From: Streptosporangium amethystogenes
GTDB taxonomy: Bacteria > Actinomycetota > Actinomycetes > Streptosporangiales > Streptosporangiaceae
Reading direction: 5' to 3'
Assembly (NCBI RefSeq): GCF_000721075.1
Contig: NZ_JOEQ01000005.1
Span: forward strand, 248,001 to 312,000
DNA length: 64,000 nucleotides
Positions within the stretch are counted from its first letter, which is position 1, and every line of letters starts with the position of its first letter. A program made the position numbers and the translations under genes. Positions 34,834 to 44,137 of the stretch are shown here, one piece after another. Below the pieces are notes generated by a model that saw only the letters and a program-made list of their open reading frames with translations, did not search any database and was not told the DNA's origin.

Positions 34834-37044
34834 GTGACACAGGCCTTGGCAGGGATCTCAGCAGGGACCGCGGCAGTCGATCGCAGGCAGGCCATCGACG
34901 AGGCGGCGGCCCGAGTGATCACCGACCCGGAGAACTCCAGGGTCGCCGCCGCGCTGCTGGCCGAGCTGATCGCCGACGAGGCCGCCGAGCACGGCGTCCG
35001 CGACTTCTCCGAGTCGGTCGCCGCGACGCACGAGGCGGGGCTGATCGCCGACGGGCTCGCGGAGTTCGTGGCCGCCCATGCCGGAGTCCTGGACGCGCTC
35101 ATCGAGCCGGACGCCGACGCCAGATTCGAGTACTTCGGGCTGCGTACGGTCTATGACCGCTACCTGCTGCGTCACCCGCGTACCCGCAAGGTGCTGGAGC
35201 GCCCGCAGCACTTCTTCCTCCGGGTGGCCTGCGGCCTGTCCGAAACCGTCGAGGAGGCCGCCGAGCTGTACGCGCTCATGGCCACCCTGTCCTACCTGCC
35301 CAGCTCGCCCACGCTGTTCAACTCCGGCTCGCGCAGGCCCCAGCTCTCCTCGTGCTTCCTGCTCGACTCGCCCCGCGACGAGCTGGAGGCCATCTACGAG
35401 CGCTACGGGCAGGTCGCGCGGCTGTCGAAGTACGCGGGGGGCATCGGGATCGCCTGGAGCCGGATCCGCTCTCGGGGCTCGTTGATCCGCGGTACCAACG
35501 GCCATTCCAACGGCATCGTGCCCTGGCTGCGCACCCTGGACGCAAGCGTCGCCGCGGTCAACCAGGGCGGCCGCCGCAAGGGTGCGGCCTGCGTCTATCT
35601 GGAGCCCTGGCACGCCGACATCGAGGAGTTCCTCGAACTGCGCGACAACACCGGCGAGGAGGCCCGTCGCACGCACAACCTGAACCTGGCCAACTGGATC
35701 CCCGACGAGTTCATGCGCCGGGTCGAGGCCGACGGCGTGTGGTCACTGTTCGACCCCAAGGAGGTCCCGCACCTCACCGACCTGTACGGTGCCGCGTTCG
35801 ACGAGGCCTACCGGGCCGCCGAGGCCGAGGGCCGGTTCACCGCGCAGCTCCCCGCCCGCACCCTGTACGGCCGGATGATGCGCACGCTCGCCCAGACCGG
35901 CAACGGCTGGATGACCTTCAAGGACGCGGCCAACCGGACCTCCAACCAGACGGCCAGGCCCCAGAACGTCATTCATCTGTCGAACCTCTGCACCGAGATC
36001 CTTGAGGTCACCAGCGACGCCGAGACCGCGGTCTGCAACCTCGGCTCGATCAACCTGGCCGCCCACCTGTCTCCGGACTCCGGAGACGGGATCGACTGGG
36101 TGCGGCTGCGCGCGACGGTCCGCACCGCCGTGCGGTTCCTCGACCGCACCATCGACCTGGGCTTCTACCCGACCCCCGAGGCCCGGGCCGCCAACCAGAG
36201 GTGGCGCCCGATCGGGCTCGGCGTGATGGGTCTGGCCGACGTGCTGTTCACGCTGCGGCTGCCGTTCGACTCGCCGCGGGCGCTGCGGCTGTCCACCCGG
36301 ATCTCCGAGGAGATCGCGCTGGCCGCCTACCGGACCTCCTCGGACCTGGCCGCGGAGCGTGGCCGCCACCCCTCCTACCAGGAGACCAGGGCCGCCGCCG
36401 GGGTGCTCCACCCCGACCACTACGGGGCCGCGACGTCCGAGGAGTGGACGGAGATCAGGGAGCGGATCGCCAGGACGGGGCTGCGTAACTCGCTGATGAT
36501 CGCGATCGCGCCCACGGCCACGATCGCCTCCATCGCCGGTTGCTACGAGTGCATCGAGCCGCAGGTCTCCAACATCTTCAAGCGCGAGACCCTCTCGGGT
36601 GAGTTCCTCCAGGTCAACCGCTATCTCGTCGCCGATCTGCGGGCCCGGGGACTGTGGACCGCGCGGATCCGTGACGCGATCAAGCGCGCCGACGGCTCCG
36701 TCCAGGACATTCCCGAGATCCCCGCCGACCTGAGGCTGCTCTACCGGACCGCCTGGGAGCTGCCGCAGAAGGCGCTGATCGACCTGGCCGCCGCGCGCAC
36801 CCCGTACATCGACCAGTCGCAGTCGCTGAACCTGTTCATGGCCACGCCGACCATCGGCAAGCTCTCCTCGATGTACGCCTACGCCTGGAAGTCGGGCCTG
36901 AAGACCACCTACTACCTGCGCTCGCGCCCGGCCACCCGGATCGCGCAGGCCACCGTGGCGGCACCGGTGGCCGGCGAGGTTCCCGACCCCGAGGCCGTCG
37001 CCTGCTCCCTGGAGAACCCCGAGTACTGCGACGCCTGCCAGTAG
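34834..37044 (+). CDS. nrdA: class Ia ribonucleoside-diphosphate reductase, alpha subunit
   Basis: The 736-residue enzyme contains the redox Cys in LSSCFLLDSP and the radical-site Asn-Cys-Glu triplet in SNLCTEILE. The second redox Cys is in TAVCNLGSINLA, and the C-terminal reductant pair is EYCDACQ. It converts ribonucleoside diphosphates to deoxy forms with NrdB. Start GTG 34834 follows gcgaggaacaccac; an ATG frame from 34711 would run into the riboswitch. No N-terminal ATP-cone is visible: residues 1-100 are an unrelated helical region leading to the catalytic core. Dimeric activity regulation may therefore differ from E. coli NrdA. Confidence 0.96.
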   Translation: MTQALAGISAGTAAVDRRQAIDEAAARVITDPENSRVAAALLAELIADEAAEHGVRDFSESVAATHEAGLIADGLAEFVAAHAGVLDALIEPDADARFEYFGLRTVYDRYLLRHPRTRKVLERPQHFFLRVACGLSETVEEAAELYALMATLSYLPSSPTLFNSGSRRPQLSSCFLLDSPRDELEAIYERYGQVARLSKYAGGIGIAWSRIRSRGSLIRGTNGHSNGIVPWLRTLDASVAAVNQGGRRKGAACVYLEPWHADIEEFLELRDNTGEEARRTHNLNLANWIPDEFMRRVEADGVWSLFDPKEVPHLTDLYGAAFDEAYRAAEAEGRFTAQLPARTLYGRMMRTLAQTGNGWMTFKDAANRTSNQTARPQNVIHLSNLCTEILEVTSDAETAVCNLGSINLAAHLSPDSGDGIDWVRLRATVRTAVRFLDRTIDLGFYPTPEARAANQRWRPIGLGVMGLADVLFTLRLPFDSPRALRLSTRISEEIALAAYRTSSDLAAERGRHPSYQETRAAAGVLHPDHYGAATSEEWTEIRERIARTGLRNSLMIAIAPTATIASIAGCYECIEPQVSNIFKRETLSGEFLQVNRYLVADLRARGLWTARIRDAIKRADGSVQDIPEIPADLRLLYRTAWELPQKALIDLAAARTPYIDQSQSLNLFMATPTIGKLSSMYAYAWKSGLKTTYYLRSRPATRIAQATVAAPVAGEVPDPEAVACSLENPEYCDACQ

Positions 37045-37121
37045 ACCTGCCGGCGGCCCGTCCCAAGGCACCCCGCCACCTTTTCAGCCACCCCTCAGCC
37101 ACCCCGAAAGGCGTTCTCCCG

Positions 37122-38117
37122 ATGTTGCTCGACCCCGGCATGGATCTCACCCTGCGGCCGATGCGCTACCCCGAGTTCTACGAACGCTACCGGGCCGCGA
37201 TCCGCAACACCTGGACCGTCGAGGAGGTGGATCTCGCCTCCGACCTGGCGGACCTGGCGAGGATGACGCCCGAGGAGCGTCACCTGATCAACCGCCTCGT
37301 GGCGTTCTTCGCCACCGGCGACTCGATCGTGGCCAACAACCTCGTCCTCAACCTCTACCAGCACCTCAACGCCCCGGAGGCGCGCCTCTATCTCAGCAGG
37401 CAGCTGTTCGAGGAGGCGGTGCACGTCCAGTTCTACCTGACCCTGCTGGATACCTACCTGCCCGACCCCGACGAGCGGGTCAAGGCGTTCGCCGCGGTCG
37501 AGCACATCCCTTCGATCCGCGACAAGGCGGAGTTCTGCTTCCGCTGGATCGACTCGCTCGGTGGGCTGACCCGGCTGGAGACCAGGGAGGACCGGCGGAC
37601 GTTCCTGCTCAACCTGATCTGCTTCGCGGCGTGCATCGAGGGCCTGTTCTTCTACGGGGCCTTCGCCTACGTCTACTGGTTCCGCTCCAGGGGGCTGCTC
37701 AGCGGCCTGGCCACCGGGACGAACTGGGTCTTCCGCGACGAGTCCATGCACATGGAGTTCGCCTTCGGCGTCGTGGAGACCGTACGGGCCGAGGAGCCCG
37801 AGCTGTTCGACGACAAGCTCGCCGAGCAGGTCACCCGGATGATCGAGGAGGCGGTGGCGGCCGAGCTGGCCTTCGCGGCCGACCTGTGCGGCGACGGTCT
37901 GCAGGGAATGGGGGCGGAGCAGATGCGGCGCTACCTTGAGTACGTGGCCGACCAGCGGCTGGTCAGGCTCCAGATGCCCGTCCGGTACGGCACCGCCAAC
38001 CCGTTCGCGTTCATGGAGCTGCAGGATGTGCAGGAGCTGGCCAACTTCTTCGAGCGGAGGGTTTCGGCCTACCAGATAGCCGTCGAGGGGAATGTCACGT
38101 TCGACGAGTCCTTCTGA
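37122..38117 (+). CDS. nrdB: class Ia ribonucleoside-diphosphate reductase, beta subunit
   Basis: The 331-residue protein has the di-iron site ligands in FFATGDSIVANN, FEEAVHVQFY, CIEGLFFYGA and DESMHMEF. The stable radical Tyr is four residues after the His in EEAVHVQFY. It generates and passes the radical to NrdA. It lies 77 bp downstream of nrdA, within the same riboswitch-controlled unit. A start Met-Leu-Leu with gaaaggcgttctcccg before it is used. Confidence 0.95.
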   Translation: MLLDPGMDLTLRPMRYPEFYERYRAAIRNTWTVEEVDLASDLADLARMTPEERHLINRLVAFFATGDSIVANNLVLNLYQHLNAPEARLYLSRQLFEEAVHVQFYLTLLDTYLPDPDERVKAFAAVEHIPSIRDKAEFCFRWIDSLGGLTRLETREDRRTFLLNLICFAACIEGLFFYGAFAYVYWFRSRGLLSGLATGTNWVFRDESMHMEFAFGVVETVRAEEPELFDDKLAEQVTRMIEEAVAAELAFAADLCGDGLQGMGAEQMRRYLEYVADQRLVRLQMPVRYGTANPFAFMELQDVQELANFFERRVSAYQIAVEGNVTFDESF

Positions 38118-38161
38118 TTGGCTGATGGTCCGGGGAAGAGAGCGACGAGGGGAAGTCGTCA

Positions 38162-39277
38162 GTGTTCAGCTGGATCATCATGATCGTTTCCGTGGCCGCC
38201 GCCATCGTGGCGGTGGAGGCGGTGCGAAGGGTGCTGCGCTCACGGCTGATCGGCGAGAAGTGGGCGCTCGCCGGTCCGGTCGTGAGCCGCTGCACCTGGC
38301 CGGGGTTCGCCACGGCCGCCGTGGCGACCGCCTACACCGTCTACGAGCCGGGCATGGCGGAGGGCTCGGTCAGCCAGATGATCGACCGCGGCCTCAGCAT
38401 GGCGATGATCGGATGCGCCACCTGGCTGGTCATCCAGGCCGCCTACGCCGTCACCGACGTGGTCCTGGACCGCCTGGTCACCGTCCAGGGCGAGCGCAAC
38501 CGCAGGGCCCGCCGCATCCGCACCCAGATCACCCTGGTCCGCAGGGTGGCCTCGGCGGTGATCATCGTGGTGGCGCTGGGTGCGATGCTCTTCACCTTTC
38601 CGCAGGTGCGGGCGCTCGGCGCCGGTCTGCTGGCCTCGGCCGGGATCGCCGGAGTCGTCGTCGGCATCGCCGCCCAGTCGACACTCGGCAACCTGCTCGC
38701 CGGCCTTCAGCTGGCCTTCAGCGACGCGCTCCGCCTGGACGACGTCGTCGTGGTGCAGGGCGAGTGGGGTCGCATCGAGGAGCTCAGCCTGACCTACGTG
38801 GTGCTGCGGCTCTGGGACGAGCGCCGGCTGGTCCTGCCCGTCTCCTACTTCACCACCAATCCGTTCGAGAACTGGACCCGGCACAGCAGCAGGGTGATCG
38901 GCCACGTGTTCATCCGGGTCGACTGGTCGGTGCCGGTCGAGGAACTGCGCACCGAGCTCTACCAGGCCCTGCGCGTGCACCCGCTGTGGGACCAGAAGGA
39001 CTGGACCCTCCAGGTCACCGACACCCTTCCCAACGGGCTGCTGGAGTTGCGCGCCCTGATGAGCGCCGCCGACTCGGCCAGCGCCTGGGACCTCAAGTGC
39101 GACATCCGCGAGCATCTGGTGGCCTTCGTCCGCGAGAAGTACCCCCAGGCCCTGCCCCGCTTCCGGGTCGAGAATCCGCCCATGGCCGCCACCCTTCCCG
39201 GGACACTCACCGGCCTGATGGCGCCGACGGCGGGGTGTTCCGGCGGTGAGGACGGCGACCGGCCGGTTCCGTCCTGA
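38162..39277 (+). CDS. MscS-family mechanosensitive channel
   Basis: The 371-residue membrane protein has four hydrophobic helices in the first 170 residues. The MscS pore helix signature comes next (ALGAGLLASAGIAGVVVGIA and AAQSTLGNLLAGLQLAFSDA), then a beta domain (LRLDDVVVVQGEWGRIEEL, LPVSYFTTNPFENWT). It releases solutes during osmotic shock. Start GTG 38162 with gaggggaagtcgtca upstream, 44 bp after nrdB. A short polar tail follows residue 345. Confidence 0.92.
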   Translation: MFSWIIMIVSVAAAIVAVEAVRRVLRSRLIGEKWALAGPVVSRCTWPGFATAAVATAYTVYEPGMAEGSVSQMIDRGLSMAMIGCATWLVIQAAYAVTDVVLDRLVTVQGERNRRARRIRTQITLVRRVASAVIIVVALGAMLFTFPQVRALGAGLLASAGIAGVVVGIAAQSTLGNLLAGLQLAFSDALRLDDVVVVQGEWGRIEELSLTYVVLRLWDERRLVLPVSYFTTNPFENWTRHSSRVIGHVFIRVDWSVPVEELRTELYQALRVHPLWDQKDWTLQVTDTLPNGLLELRALMSAADSASAWDLKCDIREHLVAFVREKYPQALPRFRVENPPMAATLPGTLTGLMAPTAGCSGGEDGDRPVPS

Positions 39278-39488
39278 GGGCGGCCGGTTTCCTGATCCGG
39301 CCGCGCCGGGGTGCGACAGGGAGGCGTCCCGCGATGTCCGATGGGATGTCTCAGATGCCGCGGCTGTTTGGACGCGGGGCCGCGCAGGAGTGCTCACTGC
39401 GGGGGCGCATGATGCTGAACATGCGGTTTCTCGTGCTTTGGGGTGGTCTGATGACAAGATCATGAAGCGTGCCGGGAGAATCTAACCC

Positions 39489-40277
39489 GTGCAGATCTCC
39501 GAAGGCTTTGAACTGTCCGTTGACCAGTATGTCGCCACATTGAGGATCAACCGCCCAGAGAAGCGCAACGCGCTGAGCGCGGCCATGTGGCGGGCCCTGC
39601 CCGCGCTGCTCGCGCCGCTTGCGGACGATCCGGCCGTGCGGGTGCTGGTGCTCACCGGGGCGGCGGGTACCTTCTGCTCCGGGGCCGACATCTCGGAGCT
39701 CGCCGAACTCGCCGGCAACGGCGACGAGAGCGGCGACGACACGGGGGCGACGGTCGCCGCGGAGCGGGCGCTGGCGGAGTTCCCCAAACCGGTGATCGCG
39801 ATGATCGAGGGCTTCTGCGTGGGCGGCGGCTGCCAGCTCGCCCTCGCCTGTGACCTGCGCCTGGCCGCAGAGGGAGCCCGTTTCGGCATCACTCCCGCCA
39901 AGCTCGGCATCGTCTACCCGCCGAGCTCCACCCGGCGCCTCACCGCCGCCGTCGGCCCGTCCACCGCCAAGTTCCTGCTCTTCTCCGCGGAGCTCATCGG
40001 CGCCGACCGCGCGCTGCGCACCGGCCTGGTGGACGAGGTCCTGCCGGAAGCGGAGCTGTCCGAGCGCGTGTACGGCCTCGCCCGCACCCTGGCCGGCCGC
40101 TCCCAGCTGACGGTGGCCGCCGCGAAGGAGATCGTGGACGGCCGCGCCGACGAGGCGCGCTTCCTGCTGTGGCAGAAGGAGGCGCATGAGGAGGTCGGCG
40201 AGGGCGTCGCAGCCTTCCTCGAACGTCGCCCGCCTCGCTTCACCTGGGCCGGGGGTGTCGCGGTCAGTCGGACATGA
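39489..40277 (+). CDS. crotonase (enoyl-CoA hydratase/isomerase) family protein
   Basis: The 262-residue protein carries the crotonase fold with both oxyanion-hole segments: GTFCSGADISELAELAG at about residue 60 and GFCVGGGCQLALACDLR at about 105. The position of the first catalytic Glu of true hydratases is PAK, and the usual GAGGT segment is PPSST (FGITPAKLGIVYPPSSTRR). Both hydratase glutamates therefore appear absent, and a different crotonase reaction such as decarboxylation or isomerisation is more likely. Its stop lies 14 bp inside the convergent VOC gene. Confidence 0.85.
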   Translation: MQISEGFELSVDQYVATLRINRPEKRNALSAAMWRALPALLAPLADDPAVRVLVLTGAAGTFCSGADISELAELAGNGDESGDDTGATVAAERALAEFPKPVIAMIEGFCVGGGCQLALACDLRLAAEGARFGITPAKLGIVYPPSSTRRLTAAVGPSTAKFLLFSAELIGADRALRTGLVDEVLPEAELSERVYGLARTLAGRSQLTVAAAKEIVDGRADEARFLLWQKEAHEEVGEGVAAFLERRPPRFTWAGGVAVSRT

Positions 40278-40635
40278 CCTCGTAGAGGTTGCCCGTCTCG
40301 TCCGTGAAGAACAGGCCGCGCGGGCGGAGTGGATGGTCGATCCGCCCGTTGTCGTGGTGGGCGGGGTGGTTGCCGTACGGCACGCCTCGGTCCTTGAGAC
40401 GGGCGAGGATTCCGTCGAAGGTGGCCGGGTCGACGTCGAAGGCCAGGTGGTGCCCTTCGGGGTCTTCCACGGTCATGAAGTCGAGGGTGAGGGACTCGTT
40501 CACCCGGACCGGGGCGAAGTGGGCGTGTGCCCCGGCGGGTGGCAGGCACTCCAGGTTCATGATGCCCGCGAAGAAGTCGGCCGCCCCCTGATTGTCGAGC
40601 GCGGGCACGATGGTGTGGTTCAAAGTGATCGTCAC
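40264..40635 (-). CDS. VOC (glyoxalase/bleomycin-resistance) superfamily protein
   Basis: The 123-residue protein (LNHTIVPALDNQGAADFFAG, LTLDFMTVEDPEGHHLAFDV, HPLRPRGLFFTDETGNLYEV) shows the paired beta-alpha-beta units of the VOC fold. Candidate metal ligands are His near residue 6, the His pair in GHHLAF and the terminal Glu in LYEVMSD. The substrate cannot be inferred. GTG start at 40635. Its 3' end overlaps the crotonase 3' end by 14 bp tail to tail. Confidence 0.87.
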   Translation of the reverse strand: MTITLNHTIVPALDNQGAADFFAGIMNLECLPPAGAHAHFAPVRVNESLTLDFMTVEDPEGHHLAFDVDPATFDGILARLKDRGVPYGNHPAHHDNGRIDHPLRPRGLFFTDETGNLYEVMSD

Positions 40636-40835
40636 TGCGGGGCCTTTCGGTGGGGTCTTCTGAGATCGTTCGAGGACGGGTCGGACAGGGGAGGTGGCCG
40701 CCGGGCGTCCGGTAGGCCGCGACCCCCTCCTTCGGCCGTGACGCTCCGAAGCGGCGGACCCGGGTGTCGGCGAGTCCGTGTGACCCACGGGCGGATGAGG
40801 CCGAGCGAGACCGGGCCGGCCCACGACGAGTCAGC

Positions 40836-41558
40836 TCAGGTCAGGGCACCGTGGACGAACACGTCGACGAGGTCGGCACTCAGCTCGGGGGCGCCCTCCG
40901 GCTGGCGGGCGCTGGAGAACACCATGGCGAGGAAGAGCGCGGCCAGGCGTTCCGGGGGCAGCCGGAGGGAGTCGCGCTCGGGCTCGAACAGCTCGGCCAG
41001 CGCCGTGCGGGTCTCCCCGAACGAGGACTCCCGGTCAAGCCGGGCCGTATCCTCGCGCTCCGGTGACGGATCTCCCTCTCGGTCCGGGGCGGGCGTTCCG
41101 GCCTCCCGCTTCGGCGGAGGGGGCGTGCCCGCGGGGTCCCGGGACGTCGCCTCGGGGCCTCGCGGGGGAAGCGGCACGCCGGGGCGGTCGCGAGGGCGGC
41201 GCCCCGAGACGTGCAGGGCGGCGATGACGGTGCCGATCCGGGCCATGTGCGCCCGCATCGCGTCGGCGGCCTCGACGAGACGCTCGGTCAGTGGCTGGTC
41301 GAGCGGGATCGCGGCGAGTTGCTCCAGCACGTGGTCCGGGCGGAGCGCCTCGGCCATGCAGGCGTCGAGCAACTCGTCCTTGTCGGTGAACGCCCGAAAG
41401 ATCGTGGCCTCGCCGATGCCGGCGGCCCTGGCGATCTGGCTGGTGGTCACGGCGGCGCCGTGCTCGGCGATCAGGGGGAGGGCGACCGCCACGATCATCT
41501 GGCGGCGCCGCTCCGGGCTCATCCCCGGCGCGCGTCGTCGGACGGTGGTGGTTTCCAT
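40836..41558 (-). CDS. TetR-family regulator with Pro-rich insert
   Basis: The 240-residue protein has the TetR helix-turn-helix (VTTSQIARAAGIGEATIFRA and FTDKDELLDACMAEAL, residues about 37-72). The ligand domain is interrupted at about residues 118-180 by a low-complexity Pro/Arg/Glu segment (PPRGPEATSRDPAGTPPPPK). Such inserts are unusual for the family and may be disordered. It is probably autoregulatory, because a perfect 20-bp palindrome sits 13 bp upstream of its start. What lies on the other side of the operator is a tract of broken genes, so the former target may be lost. Confidence 0.9.
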   Translation of the reverse strand: METTTVRRRAPGMSPERRRQMIVAVALPLIAEHGAAVTTSQIARAAGIGEATIFRAFTDKDELLDACMAEALRPDHVLEQLAAIPLDQPLTERLVEAADAMRAHMARIGTVIAALHVSGRRPRDRPGVPLPPRGPEATSRDPAGTPPPPKREAGTPAPDREGDPSPEREDTARLDRESSFGETRTALAELFEPERDSLRLPPERLAALFLAMVFSSARQPEGAPELSADLVDVFVHGALT

Positions 41559-41570
41559 GTGCCCAGTATG

Positions 41571-41590
41571 CGGAGTGAGTACTCACTCCG
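41571..41590. promoter_or_regulatory. perfect 20-bp palindrome, TetR operator
   Basis: cggagtgagtactcactccg is fully self-complementary, with a core tgagtactca of the kind bound by TetR repressors. It lies just upstream of the TetR start at 41558. Confidence 0.75.
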
Positions 41591-41990
41591 TCAATGGTTC
41601 CTGCACCCGCGGGCAGGGAAGTCGCCATCTGTGAATCCGTGCAAGTCATCGACGGTGAATGGCGTCGTTGTCGAGGGGAACGTCGGCCTGACTACGACAC
41701 AGAAGGAGATCTTCAAGCCGCGGTCGAACCGCCTGATCGTCTGTTCTTGGGTATGCCGAACTGGTGAGCTCGTCGGTTCGTCGCTTCGGAAGAGGGCGTG
41801 GTGACTGTGGTCGCCAGGGGCGTAGCGGTTGTAGGTGGTCCAGGTCTTCCGGTGGGTGCGATCCGCCGCTCCTCGGGGGCCGATCGGGCAGCGGTCTCCA
41901 GCGTGGGCACCAGACCCCGCAGCAGGGCTCTTGATCGACATCAACATCGAGGTTCGCATGGGAGCCGGCCTTCTGGAGTGGGGCCGGCGC
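41591..41990. other. non-coding or decayed stretch
   Basis: No frame in these 400 bp shows a recognisable domain. The composition is less GC-skewed by codon position than in neighbouring genes, and several stops occur in every frame. It is the left part of a tract of gene fragments. Confidence 0.5.
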
Positions 41991-41994
41991 GTAC

Positions 41995-42210
41995 GTGTTC
42001 CGGAGCAGTGTGAAGCCCGCGGGACCAGTCATCCTGGCCGGGTTGTTCCTTCACCTCTGGGTGCAGCACGCTCTGTGGGGGCGGACGCGCGGCAAGCGGC
42101 TGCTGGGTGTCCGGGTCACCGCCGTGCGGACGGGTGGACGGCTGGGCGCGGCCAGGGCCGCGCTTCGCATGATCGCTGGCCGGGCGCCGCGGTGGTGCGT
42201 GACCGGGTGA
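41995..42210 (+). pseudogene. RDD-domain protein fragment
   Basis: The frame ILAGLFLHLWVQHALWGRTR, GKRLLGVRVTAVRTGG resembles the second half of RDD-family membrane proteins: a membrane segment followed by the conserved G-T/R-x-GKRLLGVRV motif. The N-terminal part with the RDD motif itself is missing, and the frame ends in unrelated residues. Confidence 0.5.
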
Positions 42211-42245
42211 AGAACACTCAGACTCAGACCTGATTGTCGATCCCC

Positions 42246-43355
42246 TCAAAGCGTGGAGACGGTCACGCTACTGGGTGATGTGGTGCCCCCACTGATGAGG
42301 ATCGTGGCGAGGGCGTCGGCCACGTGGGGCAGAGACGAGACGACGACCGAGCCGTTGATGCCGGTCCCGTTGAGCCCCACCAGCGCGACCGACGTGCCGT
42401 GCGGGATCGTCAGGTCGACTCCCCGCAGCACCCGCGGGTGGCTCTCGCCGTAGCGGAACCACACATCGCGCAGCTCGATACCCCGCCGCAGCGCGGGCAG
42501 TGTGGCGGCCGGCCCCTCCGTGGGGCGACGCGGTGGCGGCAGGTCGTCGGGCAGCGATGTCACCTGCTCGTGGTAACCGAACAGGGACAGCGCCTGACGG
42601 GCGTTGGCCACGTTCTCCACCACCGAGATCAGCGCACCCTGCGTTCCGGCCACGGCGGCGGCGAACGCGGTCACGTCGCCGAGGGGCAACCGGCCGTCCA
42701 CCGCCGCGTACACCGCCCAGATCAACCCCACGCCGCTGACCGCGGCGGAGAGCGTCGCGAGCAGCGACTGGGTGAGCGCCTCCCGCCGGTCCAGCCGCCG
42801 CTCACCGGCCTGGACGGTGGCCAGCTCCCCGAACATCCGATCCTTGAGGAAGCCGCCCAGCCCGAAGAGCCGGACCTCCTTCGCGGCCTGCACGTCGGTG
42901 ATCATGGAGGAGTAGAAGAGCTGCCGCCGGATCGAGGTGGACTGCCCGGCGATCATCATCATCCGTCGCTTCTCCAGCGATATCCGGGCGACCAGGGCGG
43001 GAATCGCCGCCAGCGCCACCAGTCCCGCCATGAGCGGGCTCAGCACGGCCAGGGCGGCCAAGAGGCTGACCAGCGTGATGGCATTGCGCCCGATGTCGAA
43101 CAGCCCCGAGGTGATGGGCGCCAACATGCTTCCCGAAGCCTGGGTGGCCAGGCGCAGCCCGTCCAGGAACGCCGGATTCTCGAACCTCGACAGGCCCTGG
43201 AATCGGTTCACCGCCGTGTACAGGCTGTCCTGCATCAGACGATCCAGTCGGCGCTCCGACTCGGCCCGCAGGTACATGATGAGCTGCGGCAGCACCCCGG
43301 AGACCAGCCCGATGGCGGTGAGGCCGCCGACCGGCAGCAGTACGTGGTCGGGGTC
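42246..43355 (-). pseudogene. ABC exporter fragment cut inside Walker A
   Basis: On the minus strand the frame covers part of a type-1 exporter membrane domain: RLMQDSLYTAVNRFQGLSRF, TSGLFDIGRNAITLVSLLAA, RLFGLGGFLKDRMFGELATV. It then enters the nucleotide-binding domain (IELRDVWFRYGESHPRVLRG), reaches VALVGLNGTG and breaks. The expected Lys-Ser/Thr of Walker A and everything after it are gone, replaced by about 37 unrelated residues. The 5' end, including the first helix, is also missing before about 43355. It cannot hydrolyse ATP. Confidence 0.8.
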
Positions 43356-43376
43356 CGGACTACGGGTTCGGCTCGG

Positions 43377-44137
43377 TCAGCGACTTCCGTGCTTCTCGCA
43401 GCCCTGCGCGCAGCCGGTCGTACCGCCGACGACGTAGCAGAGCTTGGCGTATCTGGTCGTCTCGTCCTCCCGGTTACCGGTCTCCCGGCAACGGCTCAGC
43501 GCGTCCTCGAACGTGACCAGTGCCTCGCCGCGCCGATCGAGCAGGCAGTAGGCGCGGCCGAGCGCGGCCAGGGTGATGCTCTCCCCGAACAGGTCACGGT
43601 CCGCCCTCCGGGCGGACAGGCACCGTTCGAAGCAGTCGGCCGCCTCTGTCGAACGGCCGAGCTGGAGCAGGACCTCGCCCAGGTTGTGCCTGACCATGCC
43701 GGCCCGGTTCGACCCATGTGCCTCGATCAGCCGCAGCCCCGCAGTGATGTGGTCGAGGGCGTCATCGAGATCACCGGTGCGCATGCTCAGCCAGCCGAGG
43801 TTGTGCAGCGCCAGCCCTTCGGCCTCCCGGTCGCCCAGGTCGCGCCGGAGTCCGAGGGCGCGACGCAGGCAGTCGCGAGCGGCGTCGATCCGGCCGGTGC
43901 GCCATTCCGCCACCCCCAGCGTCGTCAGGGTGAACGCCTCACCGGTCCTGTCACCATGCCGCCGCGCCACCTCGACGGCGAGCCGGGCCATGGTCTCAAG
44001 CTTCCGCCAGTGACCGCACTTCGTCGCCCTGGCCCTGACCAGCGGCATCAGATCGGTGACGAAGCGAGCGACTTCGGGCTCCCCGGTCGCCGCCTGGGTG
44101 ACGGCCGCGACCAGGCACGGCAGCTCGGTCTCGAACC
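43377..44137 (-). pseudogene. TPR segment of a SARP/AfsR-type regulator
   Basis: The frame is open from about 44137 with no plausible start. It contains four or five tetratricopeptide repeats: GEAFTLTTLGVAEWRTGRID, AEGLALHNLGWLSMRTGDLD, MVRHNLGEVLLQLGRSTEAA, LAALGRAYCLLDRRGEALVT. Such repeats form the C-terminal part of AfsR/SARP-like and LuxR-type large regulators; the N-terminal DNA-binding and NTPase parts are absent. It abuts a DoxX fragment at about 44137. The TGA at its end is in frame with the ABC fragment beyond. Confidence 0.6.

Noticed and set aside
41646..42032. Minus-strand frames in the gap beside the TetR operator, considered as an IS-element remnant
   Set aside because: No transposase motif, no inverted repeats and no target-site duplication could be seen.
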